Source of the DNA: Anaerosphaera multitolerans
GTDB taxonomy: Bacteria > Bacillota > Clostridia > Tissierellales > Peptoniphilaceae
Assembly: GCF_004006535.1 (NCBI RefSeq)
Contig: NZ_RLIH01000002.1
Location: 186,001 to 250,000, forward strand
DNA length: 64,000 bases
Reading direction: 5' to 3'
The notes under the pieces were generated by a model. It did no database searches and was not told where the DNA came from. It saw only the letters and a list, made by a program, of their open reading frames with translations. Shown here one piece after another: positions 1-9,023 of this stretch. Both the position numbers and the translations under genes were made by a program. Numbering within the stretch: position 1 is the first letter of the stretch; every line of letters starts with the position of its first letter.

Positions 1-1069
1 AATATTCCTATACATAGGAAAGAATCCTTTGGCGGGTATTGCCTTGGGTTATGCTGCCACAACTGCCGGATTTTCAGCAAATCTTGTAGTAGCGGGTACT
101 GATGCGCTCTTACAGGGAATTACCAATGAGGCATCATCAATAGTAAATGGGCCTCAAATAGAAGTTACAGCAAACTGGTATATTATGATAGCCTCTACTT
201 TTGTATTGGCAGTTGTTGGTACAATAGTAAACAACAAAATAATAGAACCCAGACTTGGAAAGTATGAGGGAGAAGCAATTGTAGAGAAGAATGAAATAAC
301 TTCAGAGGAAAATAAGGGCTTAAAAGCAGCGGGTATTTCACTGCTTTTATATGTGGCAATAATAGTAGCAGTTTGTATTCCTGAAAATTCCTTTATGAGA
401 AATCCTGAAACGGGTTCTCTTACTTCAGGTTCAACGTTAATGGCCGGAATTATACCTTTAATTTTATTCCTATTTTTAATAATCTCCATAGCTTATGGGA
501 AAGCTTCAGGAGTTATAAAAGACGCCTTTAGAGAAGTTCCGAAAATAATGGAAACTTCAATAGCAAAAATGAGTGCCTTTATAGTATTGGCCTTTGTAAT
601 TGGACAATTTATAGCTTGGTTTAATTGGACCAGCATTGGAGAATTTATAGCTATTGAATTGGCTAACTTCCTTGAAGAGGGAGGTTTTACAGGCGGACCT
701 TTATTTGTATTTTATATTTTAATTGTGGCATTTATAAATTTATTTATTGGTTCAGGTTCAGCAAAATGGGCGCTTTTAGCACCTATATTTGTACCTATGA
801 TGACCTTGCTGGGATATCATCCTGCTTGGACGCAGTTTTTATATAGGGTTGGAGATTCGGCAACTAATATAATCTCTCCACTGTTCCCATATTTCCCAAT
901 AATCTTAAGTTTTATGAAGGAATATGATGAAGAGGCGGGAGCGGGTACGTTGATTTCCACTATGATTCCCTATTCAATATCAATGTTAATTGTCTGGATA
1001 ATATTTGCGCTTATTTGGTATTACTTCATACCTATACCAATAGGTGTGGGCGGACAAATTATGCTTTAA
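1..1069 (+). CDS. AbgT-family transporter, 5' end outside window
   Basis: C-terminal part of an AbgT-family (p-aminobenzoyl-glutamate / antimetabolite efflux) membrane transporter. The frame is open from base 2, upstream of an in-frame TTG at 29, and the residues before that TTG fit the family, so the true start lies outside the window. The N-terminal visible segment carries the family's GFSANL stretch (GFSANLVVAGTDALL), and several hydrophobic segments follow, with a GSGSAKWALLAPIF motif near residue 245 that is typical of AbgT. An AbgA-type aminohydrolase lies nearby on the opposite strand (4028-5290), which supports import and cleavage of p-aminobenzoyl-glutamate. The known family also includes sulfonamide exporters, so the direction of transport is inferred. 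Confidence 0.88.
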   Translation, partial: IFLYIGKNPLAGIALGYAATTAGFSANLVVAGTDALLQGITNEASSIVNGPQIEVTANWYIMIASTFVLAVVGTIVNNKIIEPRLGKYEGEAIVEKNEITSEENKGLKAAGISLLLYVAIIVAVCIPENSFMRNPETGSLTSGSTLMAGIIPLILFLFLIISIAYGKASGVIKDAFREVPKIMETSIAKMSAFIVLAFVIGQFIAWFNWTSIGEFIAIELANFLEEGGFTGGPLFVFYILIVAFINLFIGSGSAKWALLAPIFVPMMTLLGYHPAWTQFLYRVGDSATNIISPLFPYFPIILSFMKEYDEEAGAGTLISTMIPYSISMLIVWIIFALIWYYFIPIPIGVGGQIML

Positions 1070-1095
1070 AAAAATCCCCTTAAAGGGGATTTTTT
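1068..1095. terminator. Bidirectional intrinsic terminator
   Basis: Stem ATCCCCT-TAA-AGGGGAT flanked by an A-run and a T-run lies between the convergent AbgT gene and the DUF3160 gene. The A and T tracts allow it to work on both strands. Confidence 0.85.
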
Positions 1096-3280
1096 AATAC
1101 CAAATGCCCGGAATAGGTATATCTTCTTTTTCTTCCTGAATTAAATCTTCCATCCAGTATGGAATTCCCTTTTCAGGTTCTTCCTTAACTTGAAGTTGCC
1201 ATTTTTCATCTGTAAGACGTTCATCGGATAGGAATTCGCGATAGGAGAAAATTCCTCCTCTTCCAAGATAAAGCTTACCGTCAATTGGGTAGACTACGTA
1301 TATTTCATAGGCAGGTCCCACACCAACAGATAGGAAAGTATTTGGAGGAACATCTGCTTCATTTTGAGGCACCTTCATTAAGTCGGAAACTATGGCCATA
1401 CTTCTATCGGTTTCATCTAACAGGTCCCAGTAAGTAGACTGGTCATTTACAAAACGTAGTGAAATTCCCTCCATTGCTCCTCCAATATAGTGCAACATTG
1501 AATTTTCTTCTTCAGTAAGAGCTTCATTGTTTAACTCTTTTTCAGAAATTGCAATTAAAGGATCAATAATGTAAACTTTAAAGTCGCTTAAATAATTTTT
1601 AGTAGTTTCATCTAACATTTCTCTGGCTTCTAAATTTTCAATTGTATATTCTACAAGCCAAGATAATTTTTCATAGATGGCAATGTTGGGTTCAACGTAG
1701 GATTTAGGAATTTCTTCTACATAGCCTCCGCCCATTTCAGCCATGGTTTGCTTTCCGTAAAGTACGGTATCATGTTTTAATTCCGCCCAAGAGCCAAGAG
1801 CTGAGTTTAGGTCTTTTTTCTCCCAAGCTTCATTTTGCATAAACATTGGATAGCCCTTTCCGAATTCTCTAGCATATTCCTTTAAAGTCCAAAGCCATCC
1901 TCTGTAAAGGTTGCTCTTCCAATCTTCATCTTTCATATTCGCTACAATGGCCTGATTTTCCTTTAGTTTCTCCTCATAGGAAGGCCAAATCTTGTTGTAA
2001 GGATCCTCCCATTGCATTTTAATGGCGGTATCGTCACCAAAAGTAGCCATAATATCCAGACCTGAATAAATAGGTCGTCTTGATGCTTGAGTTTCCGTAG
2101 TAACTTCTATAAGTCTTTGCATAAGAGCACTATCAAGTACTGCTCTTTGAGGCATAAATCTATAGGAGTAACCCTTTGAATCGGCAATTGAAGGTTTCGG
2201 GAACATCTCCAGATTTCCATATACTCTTTGAATTTTTTCACTGTCCAGTATGGTATTTAAATCCGGAGTTTTGCCATAGACGCCGTAAAGTAAAACGCCA
2301 TACTCTTTTATTCCAAGGTCATCGGCAGATTCTACAAGGAAATTAACAGGCTCATAGACGTCACTCCAAAGCTCGTAGTTTTCTTTACTTTTATATACTG
2401 TATCTGTCATCAGTAAAGCCATGCCGATTAAATCATCTCTAACACCCTTTTCATCTTCAACAAAGAAACCGGCTTGTCCGTAGTACATAACGGTTTTAAA
2501 ATATTTTTTCAAGGAGTCGCTTTTAGTATAGTGTCCCCTTGGAGTAAATTGGCTGTAGTCTATTTCCGTATTTAAGATGTCAGAACTTATTCCATTGGCT
2601 TTCATAATCTTGTTATATTCTTCAAGGGCCATCTTCTCAGCCTCCGGAGGAATAACAGGTAGGGACTTATCTAAAATTTTCATAGCAGTGGCAAAATAAG
2701 CCACGTTTCTCAGGGACAACTCCTTAACTTCTTTGTCGGAAAGGGAATTATATTGGTATAATGAGTCCTCCAGCATTTGAGCCGTTAAACTTTCCAACTT
2801 TGGAAGTAAAGTGCTTTCTTCCAGACGCTTTAAAAAATTATCGTAAAACAAATGGTACATATGCATTATTGAATCTGAAGTTATAAAGCTGGGCAGATTT
2901 TTATATTCATTGTCCTCATAAATTCTAAAAATTTGTTCCTTAAGTTCATTTTCGCCCAGTTCCGGATTTGTATCTCCTATTGGAGCAATAAAAAATCCGT
3001 AGTTTGAAAGCGCCTCTTTTTGGCTAGCGGTAAAATTACCGAAACTTGCAAGATTTTCCACATTTGAAAGATCTTTATTAACCTCATATTCAGGTACTTT
3101 AGGTTCAACACTTTTAGGATTATAGGGAATGTCAACAACTTCTGTATATTCCTCTAAAAATGCCAGCTCCTCAGTACTAATAGGCTCTTCATTTTTTTCA
3201 ATTTCTTTTTTATTACAACTTATTAAAAGCAAAGAAACCAGTATTAAACTTAAGAGCAAGTATACTTTTTTCATAATCAA
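1094..3280 (-). CDS. DUF3160 lipoprotein
   Basis: A 728-residue secreted lipoprotein. The N-terminus has a charged start, a hydrophobic core and a lipobox LLISC near residue 22, so it should be exported and lipid-anchored. The rest matches the DUF3160 family as I know it: a long, mostly helical, acidic protein with the FYDNFLKRLEE region after residue 145 and a C-terminal section rich in aromatic and acidic residues. No catalytic function has been assigned to this family. It overlaps the upstream FG-GAP-type gene by 4 bases, so the two are translated together and probably act together at the cell surface. The family call rests on recognition, not a search. Confidence 0.8.
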   Translation of the reverse strand: MIMKKVYLLLSLILVSLLLISCNKKEIEKNEEPISTEELAFLEEYTEVVDIPYNPKSVEPKVPEYEVNKDLSNVENLASFGNFTASQKEALSNYGFFIAPIGDTNPELGENELKEQIFRIYEDNEYKNLPSFITSDSIMHMYHLFYDNFLKRLEESTLLPKLESLTAQMLEDSLYQYNSLSDKEVKELSLRNVAYFATAMKILDKSLPVIPPEAEKMALEEYNKIMKANGISSDILNTEIDYSQFTPRGHYTKSDSLKKYFKTVMYYGQAGFFVEDEKGVRDDLIGMALLMTDTVYKSKENYELWSDVYEPVNFLVESADDLGIKEYGVLLYGVYGKTPDLNTILDSEKIQRVYGNLEMFPKPSIADSKGYSYRFMPQRAVLDSALMQRLIEVTTETQASRRPIYSGLDIMATFGDDTAIKMQWEDPYNKIWPSYEEKLKENQAIVANMKDEDWKSNLYRGWLWTLKEYAREFGKGYPMFMQNEAWEKKDLNSALGSWAELKHDTVLYGKQTMAEMGGGYVEEIPKSYVEPNIAIYEKLSWLVEYTIENLEAREMLDETTKNYLSDFKVYIIDPLIAISEKELNNEALTEEENSMLHYIGGAMEGISLRFVNDQSTYWDLLDETDRSMAIVSDLMKVPQNEADVPPNTFLSVGVGPAYEIYVVYPIDGKLYLGRGGIFSYREFLSDERLTDEKWQLQVKEEPEKGIPYWMEDLIQEEKEDIPIPGIWY

Positions 3281-4044
3281 CCTCCTATTTTTAAAATTCC
3301 TTCTTCTAAAAAAACTTCTTTTTCACCGGTACAGAGCTTGGAGTTAATAATTTGAAAATTATCCAAGTTCTTATATTCCCTTGAAGAGTATTCTACCTTA
3401 AAACCAAATCCCGACCACTTATAAGCGCTTAAAACTTTTCCCCTTTGTGTATATTCTATACTCATAACCTCACAAGTGCCGTCTTTATCTATATCATAGA
3501 GTATATAGTCCTCAAGGGGCCTTGCAAAACGAGAGGCACGATACCTGGGTATTAATTTGCCGCTGTCAAAATCCAAATTATAAAAGAAACATCTCTTTGC
3601 CATAATATTATGGTGGGGCGAAGTTTTTTCCACCCCAATAGCCAGCTCCATTACACCGTCGCCTGTTACGTCACCCAGTGAAACTTTCCAAGGCTTAATC
3701 TGCGAAAGGTCCCTTTTAAAAAGGGTATGGGAATTTTTTAAAGGGCTTAAAATTTCCAAAGTACTTCCCCTATTGCTAAAAAATTTTTTATTTATTAGGG
3801 CTATATCTAAAAAGCCATCTCCATTAATATCTCCCGCCGCTCCTGTTAAAAATTGTCCTTTCCTATAAATAGGGGTTTTATCTTTAATGGTTATGGAGTA
3901 CTTTCCCGGATACTGAATTATCTTTACATCATCAAAAATAACTGTCTTGGGAATTAAAAAATATAACAGTAAAATTAAAGGTAGTGTAAAGATAAGAATA
4001 TATTTTTTAATAATATCACCGCTTATTTTAAAGAAGTATTTCAA
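3277..4044 (-). CDS. Membrane-anchored FG-GAP/VCBS-like repeat protein
   Basis: A 255-residue protein with one N-terminal membrane segment (about residues 14-32) and then a domain with three FG-GAP-like calcium-loop motifs: GDINGDGFLDIAL, GDVTGDGVMELAIG and YDIDKDGTCEVM. Such motifs form blades of integrin-alpha-like beta propellers; function here is unknown. The ATG at 4044 overlaps the upstream aminohydrolase by 17 bases and lacks a clear ribosome binding site. A GGTGAT stretch sits just before an in-frame ATT at 4014/4011, directly ahead of the hydrophobic segment, so translation might begin there on a rare ATT codon. It overlaps the DUF3160 gene downstream by 4 bases. Confidence 0.7.
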   Translation of the reverse strand: MKYFFKISGDIIKKYILIFTLPLILLLYFLIPKTVIFDDVKIIQYPGKYSITIKDKTPIYRKGQFLTGAAGDINGDGFLDIALINKKFFSNRGSTLEILSPLKNSHTLFKRDLSQIKPWKVSLGDVTGDGVMELAIGVEKTSPHHNIMAKRCFFYNLDFDSGKLIPRYRASRFARPLEDYILYDIDKDGTCEVMSIEYTQRGKVLSAYKWSGFGFKVEYSSREYKNLDNFQIINSKLCTGEKEVFLEEGILKIGG

Positions 4045-5290
4045 TAGTATTTATAAAGGCATTAAGTCCAAAGAACAAGACATCTTCATCGTAGTCAAAA
4101 GCTACGTTGTGGTGAGGGGCCTTTAAATTTGTTCCCAAGAGAAAATGAATGGAGCGACCACCCTGTGTTTCAGTTTTCTTAAGCATATAGCTTACATCTT
4201 CAGAGCCGCCTAAATTCGGTCTTAGATCAATTTTAAAACCTCTTTTTTCAAGTTCTCTTCCCATAAAATCCACAAAGTCGGGATGAATAGTTTCAAAATT
4301 TATGGCTTCACCAACTTTATTAAGCTCATAGTCCACTTCAAAGGTTTCTGCAGTTCCTTTTGCAACGCTTGGCACTCTCTTGGAAAGGTCTTGTAAAATT
4401 TCCTCACTGCTTCCTCTGGTTTCAATTTGCATATAGCTTTCACCGGGAACTATGTTTCTGCTACTTCCCGCCTTTAAGATACCTACATTTACCCTTGAAG
4501 TGCCCTTTCCGTACTGGGGAAGTGAATGGAGCGAAAGTGTGGCGGAGGCTGCAGCCAATAGAGCATTTCGACCGTCTTCCGGATTGGCACCCGCATGGGC
4601 GGTAATGCCCTTATAGGTTAAATCAAATTTGGAAGTGGCTAAAAAGCCTTGGGTTCCTACACCTAGGGTTTTGCTTTCTTCATTCATTCCTATATGGGAA
4701 GCTACCATGTAATCCAAACCCTTAGTAGCACCCGCTTCAGTCATGGATTTCCCGCCTCTTACTCCCTCTTCGGCAGGTTGAAATATTATTCTAAAGCTAC
4801 CTGATAGATTTTCCAAGTTGTCCACTATCCAATGACATAGGACAAGACCCATGGCAATGTGTCCGTCATGGCCACAGGCGTGAGCAGTGGAATCATCTTG
4901 AGAGCGAAAGCCCAGTTTGTTGGGCAGGTGTTCCGGATTGTCGGTTTCGTGAAGTCCCAAAGCGTCAATGTCAAATCTAAAGCCCATGTGTTTGCCGGGT
5001 TTTGAACTTTTAATATCTACAATACATCCCGTATAGCCTTGGAGTATTTCAGAAGTATCAAAGTTTAAATTATCTGTATTTATCTTTTCAGCATGTTCTT
5101 TAATAATTTCTTCTGAAGGTAGTCCCATTCTGTTTTCAGAGTGAATTTCCCTACCGTAGCGTGGATTTAAGCCGAGCATTTTTAAATATTTAATTATGTT
5201 AATAGTGGTTTGCATTTCCAGCCAACCCACCTCGGCAATTTGTCTGAAATTTCTGCGCAAGGCAATTAATTCATTTTTGTATTTTTCCAT
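4028..5290 (-). CDS. abgA: AbgA-like p-aminobenzoyl-glutamate hydrolase subunit (M20D)
   Basis: A 420-residue M20D metallohydrolase. The metal-binding motif HACGHDGH is at residues 137-144, QPAEEG (catalytic and bridging glutamates) at 171-176, a metal histidine in ASHIG near 198, and an HHN histidine near the C-terminus. Length and landmarks such as the MGLPSE insertion before the catalytic core match E. coli AbgA rather than generic hippurate hydrolases. AbgA with AbgB cleaves p-aminobenzoyl-glutamate, a folate breakdown product, to p-aminobenzoate and glutamate. The AbgT transporter at the window start fits this role. No AbgB partner is next to it; the M20 proteins at 58843 and 63903 are AbgB-like but belong to the histidine cluster. 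Confidence 0.85.
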   Translation of the reverse strand: MEKYKNELIALRRNFRQIAEVGWLEMQTTINIIKYLKMLGLNPRYGREIHSENRMGLPSEEIIKEHAEKINTDNLNFDTSEILQGYTGCIVDIKSSKPGKHMGFRFDIDALGLHETDNPEHLPNKLGFRSQDDSTAHACGHDGHIAMGLVLCHWIVDNLENLSGSFRIIFQPAEEGVRGGKSMTEAGATKGLDYMVASHIGMNEESKTLGVGTQGFLATSKFDLTYKGITAHAGANPEDGRNALLAAASATLSLHSLPQYGKGTSRVNVGILKAGSSRNIVPGESYMQIETRGSSEEILQDLSKRVPSVAKGTAETFEVDYELNKVGEAINFETIHPDFVDFMGRELEKRGFKIDLRPNLGGSEDVSYMLKKTETQGGRSIHFLLGTNLKAPHHNVAFDYDEDVLFFGLNAFINTIEILL

Positions 5291-5303
5291 ATTTCACCTC
5301 AAA

Positions 5304-5332
5304 TAAAAAGAGAGAGTTGCCCCTCTCTTTAA
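5304..5332 (-). terminator. Intrinsic terminator of fda
   Basis: On the minus strand the hairpin AAAGAGAG...CTCTCTTT, followed by a T-rich tail, starts directly after the aldolase stop codon and lies before the aminohydrolase start. Confidence 0.75.
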
Positions 5333-5334
5333 AA

Positions 5335-6225
5335 TTATTTTTCTACTGAAGCTTTATAAATTCCCTCTATGGATTCATCTAACATCTTGTTAAATTCCTC
5401 TTCACTTTGGTTGGCATTTAAACCTTCAGTTAAAGCTCTGGAGAAACTTGCAATTAAGTTTTCATTTTGAGCAAGTAATTCATTTGATTTTTCTCTTGTA
5501 TAACCACCTGAAAGGGCAACGATTCTTATAACTTGTGGAAATTCAAAGAGGTCTGAATATAAATTTGCCTTTGTAGGAATTGTAAATTTAAACATTACAT
5601 AGCAATCCTTAGGAAGTTTTTCCAGCTGTTTTACAACTTCTCTTTTAACTATGTCTTCAATTTCCGCCTTGTTTTCAGCGTTAATATCCACTTCAGGTTC
5701 AATTATAGGAACGAATCCCGCCTCTGCAATTTTTTTACCGTATTCAAATTGTTGCTCTATAATTTCAACAATGCCTTCTTCATTTAATTCTTTTATAACT
5801 GATCTCATTTTAGTTCCGAAGATATTTCGCTCTTTGGCATTTTTTAAAAGTTCATCTAATTCCTTCATAGGTTTCATAAGTTGAACGCCTTTGTTAAGTT
5901 CAGCTAACCCCTCATCAACTTTTACAAAGGGAACTATACCTTTTTTCTCCCACAGGTAATCGGCCGTATACATATCATCAATTTTTGAGTTCATTGTAAC
6001 TTTAAACAGAATTGCTCCGAGAATTCTATCATCTGTAAAAGCAGGGCTTTTTATAATTCTCTTTCTCATTTCATGTACAAGGTTAAACATCTCTTCGTCG
6101 TTTTTATAGCTGTCTTCAGAAATTCCGTAAAGTTTTAAGGCCTTTGGAGTTGAACCGCCGCTTTGATCAAGAGCAGCTATAAATCCCTTTGCGTTTTTAA
6201 TTCTTTCAAATTGTTTAGTATTCAT
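5335..6225 (-). CDS. fda: Class I fructose-bisphosphate aldolase
   Basis: A 296-residue class I fructose-1,6-bisphosphate aldolase, the same length as the staphylococcal Fda enzyme. It splits fructose-1,6-bisphosphate to dihydroxyacetone phosphate and glyceraldehyde-3-phosphate (or the reverse) through a Schiff base in the cytosol. The N-terminal [14 protein letters not shown] motif (18-30) is characteristic, and K213 in MFKFTIPTK is in the position expected for the Schiff-base lysine. EPEVD near 177-181 is another conserved segment. It is a single-gene unit on the minus strand, divergent from rnhA and closed by a hairpin terminator. An AGGAGG-like site (GGAGGT) precedes the ATG. Confidence 0.95.
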   Translation of the reverse strand: MNTKQFERIKNAKGFIAALDQSGGSTPKALKLYGISEDSYKNDEEMFNLVHEMRKRIIKSPAFTDDRILGAILFKVTMNSKIDDMYTADYLWEKKGIVPFVKVDEGLAELNKGVQLMKPMKELDELLKNAKERNIFGTKMRSVIKELNEEGIVEIIEQQFEYGKKIAEAGFVPIIEPEVDINAENKAEIEDIVKREVVKQLEKLPKDCYVMFKFTIPTKANLYSDLFEFPQVIRIVALSGGYTREKSNELLAQNENLIASFSRALTEGLNANQSEEEFNKMLDESIEGIYKASVEK

Positions 6226-6365
6226 TTAATACCTCCATTATAATACGATATCTTCCCATTTAGTATATCATAAAAGAGTTATTACTAATAGTGTAATTAA
6301 GTAGTTAACGGTAGCTATATTATGAAGTATAATAGTATTAATCTTAAGAATTTAAAGGAGTATAT

Positions 6366-6962
6366 ATGAATTATTACGCAGTTAAAAAGGGAAAGGCACC
6401 GGGCATATATAACACATGGGATGAATGTAAGGAACAGGTAAGCGGTTATAGCGGCGCCATATATAAGAAGTTTTCCGATTTAGATGAAGCTAAGGCTTTT
6501 ATAGAAGAAAGTATAGATAGGGCAGAAGAAGAGCGAAGAAGGTGCGGAGATGATGAAATTATAGCCTATGTAGACGGGTCTTATGACGATTCAAATAAAA
6601 GTTTTTCCTATGGAGCTATTTTATTTGACGGAGGAGAAATTTATGAAACTCATTCAAAGAGGTTTTATAATAATGAGGATGCAACTATGAGAAATGTCTC
6701 CGGCGAAATAGAAGGTGCAATGTATGCTATGAAAAGAGCCGTTGAATTGGGTAAAAAGGTGCTGTATCTTCATTATGACTATTTTGGAATTGAAAATTGG
6801 GCTTTGGGAAATTGGAAGGCAAATAAAGAGGGTACTATTAAATATAGAGATTTTTATAGGGAGATATCCAAAAATTTAAAAGTGATATTTATAAAAGTAA
6901 AGGCTCACAGCGGAGTTGAATATAATGAAGTAGTAGATAAATTGGCAAAGGAGGCAAAGTAA
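6366..6962 (+). CDS. rnhA: Ribonuclease H with N-terminal viroplasmin domain
   Basis: A 198-residue RNase HI-type protein. Residues 1-46 form a caulimovirus viroplasmin / RNA-DNA hybrid-binding domain (YYAVKKGKAPGIYNTW, GYSGAIYKKF). The catalytic domain follows with the acidic residues expected for RNase H: D in AYVDGSYDD (near 68-72), E in SGEIEG (near 118), D in HYDYFGIE (near 138) and the C-terminal D in VVDKLAKEA. It removes RNA from RNA:DNA hybrids. The start has an AAAGGAG site 7 bases upstream. It opens a plus-strand run with dCMP deaminase (3-base gap) and MscL. A TATAAT at 6328-6333 may be its -10 box. Confidence 0.92.
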   Translation: MNYYAVKKGKAPGIYNTWDECKEQVSGYSGAIYKKFSDLDEAKAFIEESIDRAEEERRRCGDDEIIAYVDGSYDDSNKSFSYGAILFDGGEIYETHSKRFYNNEDATMRNVSGEIEGAMYAMKRAVELGKKVLYLHYDYFGIENWALGNWKANKEGTIKYRDFYREISKNLKVIFIKVKAHSGVEYNEVVDKLAKEAK

Positions 6963-6965
6963 TAG

Positions 6966-7394
6966 ATGGCGAGAAAATCTTGGAATGAATACTTTATGGA
7001 AATTACGGAGATGGTGGCTACAAGGTCTACCTGTGACAGGGCTTTCGTTGGATGTGTATTGGTAAATAAGGACCATAGAATAGTTTCAACAGGATATAAC
7101 GGTTCAATAGCGGGAAATCCACAGTGTGATGAAATAGGACACGCAATGAGAGACGGACATTGTATTGCTACTATTCATGCGGAGATGAATGCCTTGTTGT
7201 ACTGTGCAAAGGAAGGCATATCCGTTAAAGGATGTAGCGCCTATGTAACTCATTTTCCCTGTTTAAATTGTACTAAGGCCCTTATCCAAGCGGGAATAGT
7301 TGCAATTTATTATAAAGATTCCTATAGAGTGGATGAATATGCCCTTGAATTACTTGAAAGAAATAATATAACAGTGAAACAACTTAAATTTTAG
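6966..7394 (+). CDS. dCMP deaminase (ComE-type cytidine/deoxycytidylate deaminase)
   Basis: A 142-residue zinc-dependent deaminase. It converts dCMP to dUMP, feeding thymidylate synthesis. The zinc and catalytic motif HAE is at residues 71-73 and PCLNC, giving the two cysteine ligands, at 98-102. C23, C54 and H59/H65 match the second zinc site seen in many dCMP deaminases. The AGGAGG site overlaps the end of rnhA, 11 bases before the ATG, so the two genes are translationally coupled. ComEB is the name used in Bacillus, where it sits in a competence operon; there is no competence operon here, so I leave the symbol blank. Confidence 0.92.
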   Translation: MARKSWNEYFMEITEMVATRSTCDRAFVGCVLVNKDHRIVSTGYNGSIAGNPQCDEIGHAMRDGHCIATIHAEMNALLYCAKEGISVKGCSAYVTHFPCLNCTKALIQAGIVAIYYKDSYRVDEYALELLERNNITVKQLKF

Positions 7395-7403
7395 GAGGCA
7401 GAT

Positions 7404-7853
7404 GTGAAAAAGTTTTTATCGGAATTTAAGGATTTTATATCAAAGGGAAATGTAATTGATATGGCTGTCGGTGTAATTATCGGTGGCGCTTTTGGAACTA
7501 TTGTAAGTTCTCTTGTTGATGATATAATTATGCCTATTATAGGGAAAATTATAGGCGGTATTGATTTTAAATCGATTTTTATTTCTCTTGATGGCAACAG
7601 TTATGCAAGTTTAAGTGAAGCAGAGGCGGCGGGAGCTGCTATAATAAGAATAGGTTCTTTTATTCAAAATATAGTTAACTTTTTAATTATAGCCTTTGTA
7701 ATATTTATTGTAATTAAGCAAATGGCTCTTTTAAAAGAAAAGTTTACAAAAGCTGAAGAGGAAAATCCGACAACGAAGATTTGTCCTTATTGTAAGACGG
7801 AAATCAACTTGGAAGCTACAAGATGTCCAAATTGTACAAGTCAGTTAGAATAG
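7404..7853 (+). CDS. mscL: Large-conductance mechanosensitive channel with C-terminal zinc ribbon
   Basis: A 149-residue MscL. The first membrane helix region ([20 protein letters not shown], residues 12-31) carries the glycine-rich pore, a periplasmic loop covers about 52-80, and the second helix about 85-106. It opens on membrane tension to protect from hypo-osmotic shock. Beyond the usual cytoplasmic helix there is a zinc-ribbon-like tail with CPYC (127-130) and CPNC (141-144), which classical MscL proteins lack. The start is GTG at 7404, preceded by TAGGAGGCA. The gene sits 9 bases after the dCMP deaminase gene. Confidence 0.93.
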   Translation: MKKFLSEFKDFISKGNVIDMAVGVIIGGAFGTIVSSLVDDIIMPIIGKIIGGIDFKSIFISLDGNSYASLSEAEAAGAAIIRIGSFIQNIVNFLIIAFVIFIVIKQMALLKEKFTKAEEENPTTKICPYCKTEINLEATRCPNCTSQLE

Positions 7854-7862
7854 AGTGATAAA

Positions 7863-9007
7863 ATGTATGGATTGGTATTAGAAGGTGGAGGGGCAAAGGG
7901 AGCTTATCAAATAGGCGCCTACTTTGCACTAAAGGAATTGGGCTATGAGTTTGAAGCTGTGGTTGGAACATCCATAGGCTCTATTAACGGAGCCTTAATA
8001 GTTATGGGAGAAGCGGACAAGGCCTTAAAGCTTTGGAAACTCTAAGTCTAGATAATTTTATAGATGAAGAAACTGAAGAGGGAAAGGAATTAGCTGAAAT
8101 TATAAGTGAGGTGTTAAGTGAAAAAGATGATATCTTTGAAGCTATTAAAAACGCCTTTATAAATATTATAAATTCCAAAGGTATTTCCCTAAAGCCCCTG
8201 GAAGAATTGGTAAATGAGAATATAGATGAAGAAAAGGTTAGAAAGTCCAAAGTTAAATTCGGATTAGTAACAGTAAATGTAACTGATATGAAGGCGGAGG
8301 AATTGTTTATATCTGAAATACCAAGGGGCGAATTAAATAAATATATTATTGCAAGTTGTTACTTGCCTGTTTTTAAATTGGAACCCTTAGATGGAAAGTA
8401 CTATCTTGACGGAGGTTTCTATAATAAGATACCTTTTAATATGGTGGAAGAATTAGGTCTTAAACCTATAATTGTAAGGACAAATCCTCCGGGAATCAGA
8501 AATTTAAACTTCCCGAAAGATGCCATAGTAATTGAACCGTCAAAAACCTATACTACAGCTATGGAGTTTGACCCTGTAAAGGCAGATGAATTAATTAGAA
8601 TAGGTTATTTTGACACCTATAAAAAGTTAAAAGCCCTAAGAGGTAGAAAGTACTATATAGAGGATTTTTCGGAAGATAAGGCCTTTGAAATAATTCAGAG
8701 AGTTTTTTTTGAAGAACTTGATAATTTAGATGAAAATGGCGTTTTTAAACTAAGGTCTAAGTATAGAAGGCTTTTTGAGGAGATAATTCCCAAGTTAGCT
8801 GCTGAGTTAAATTTAAAAGGGAACTTTACCTATGCAGATTTGGTAACGGAACTTTTGGAAAGAGAAGCGGAGAAACGAAACATTGAATATTTAAAAATTT
8901 ATAAATTGGAAGAGCTTTTAAAAGAGCTAAAAGAAACAGGTGGAATTACCTTAAAGGAATATAGAGAAAATAAATTAAGCGAATTGGTAAAAAGGATAAT
9001 TAATTAA
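7863..9007 (+). pseudogene. Patatin-like phospholipase, broken by a frameshift at about 8037-8040
   Basis: A patatin-family serine lipase read in two frames. Frame 1 (7863-8045) has the oxyanion motif GGGAKG (8-13) and the nucleophile elbow GTSIG (S37), then stops soon after ALKLWK. Frame 2 (open from 8033 to 9007) continues directly with TLSLDNFID and includes the catalytic aspartate in YYLDGGFY. Both active-site halves are intact. Adding one A to the AAA run at 8037-8039 restores a single protein of about 381 residues, so this is either a recent inactivating deletion, a sequencing error in a homopolymer, or a programmed -1 shift. The C-terminal extension of about 150 residues is rich in charged helices. 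Confidence 0.85.
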
Positions 9008-9023
9008 TGGAGGTGAAGGGTTT

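Noticed and set aside
6305-6333. TTAACGG at 6305-6311 upstream of rnhA, resembling the SARP heptamer
   Set aside because: No second heptamer 11 bases away and the distance to TATAAT (6328) is 16 bases, not 8; it is better read as part of a weak -35 box or chance.
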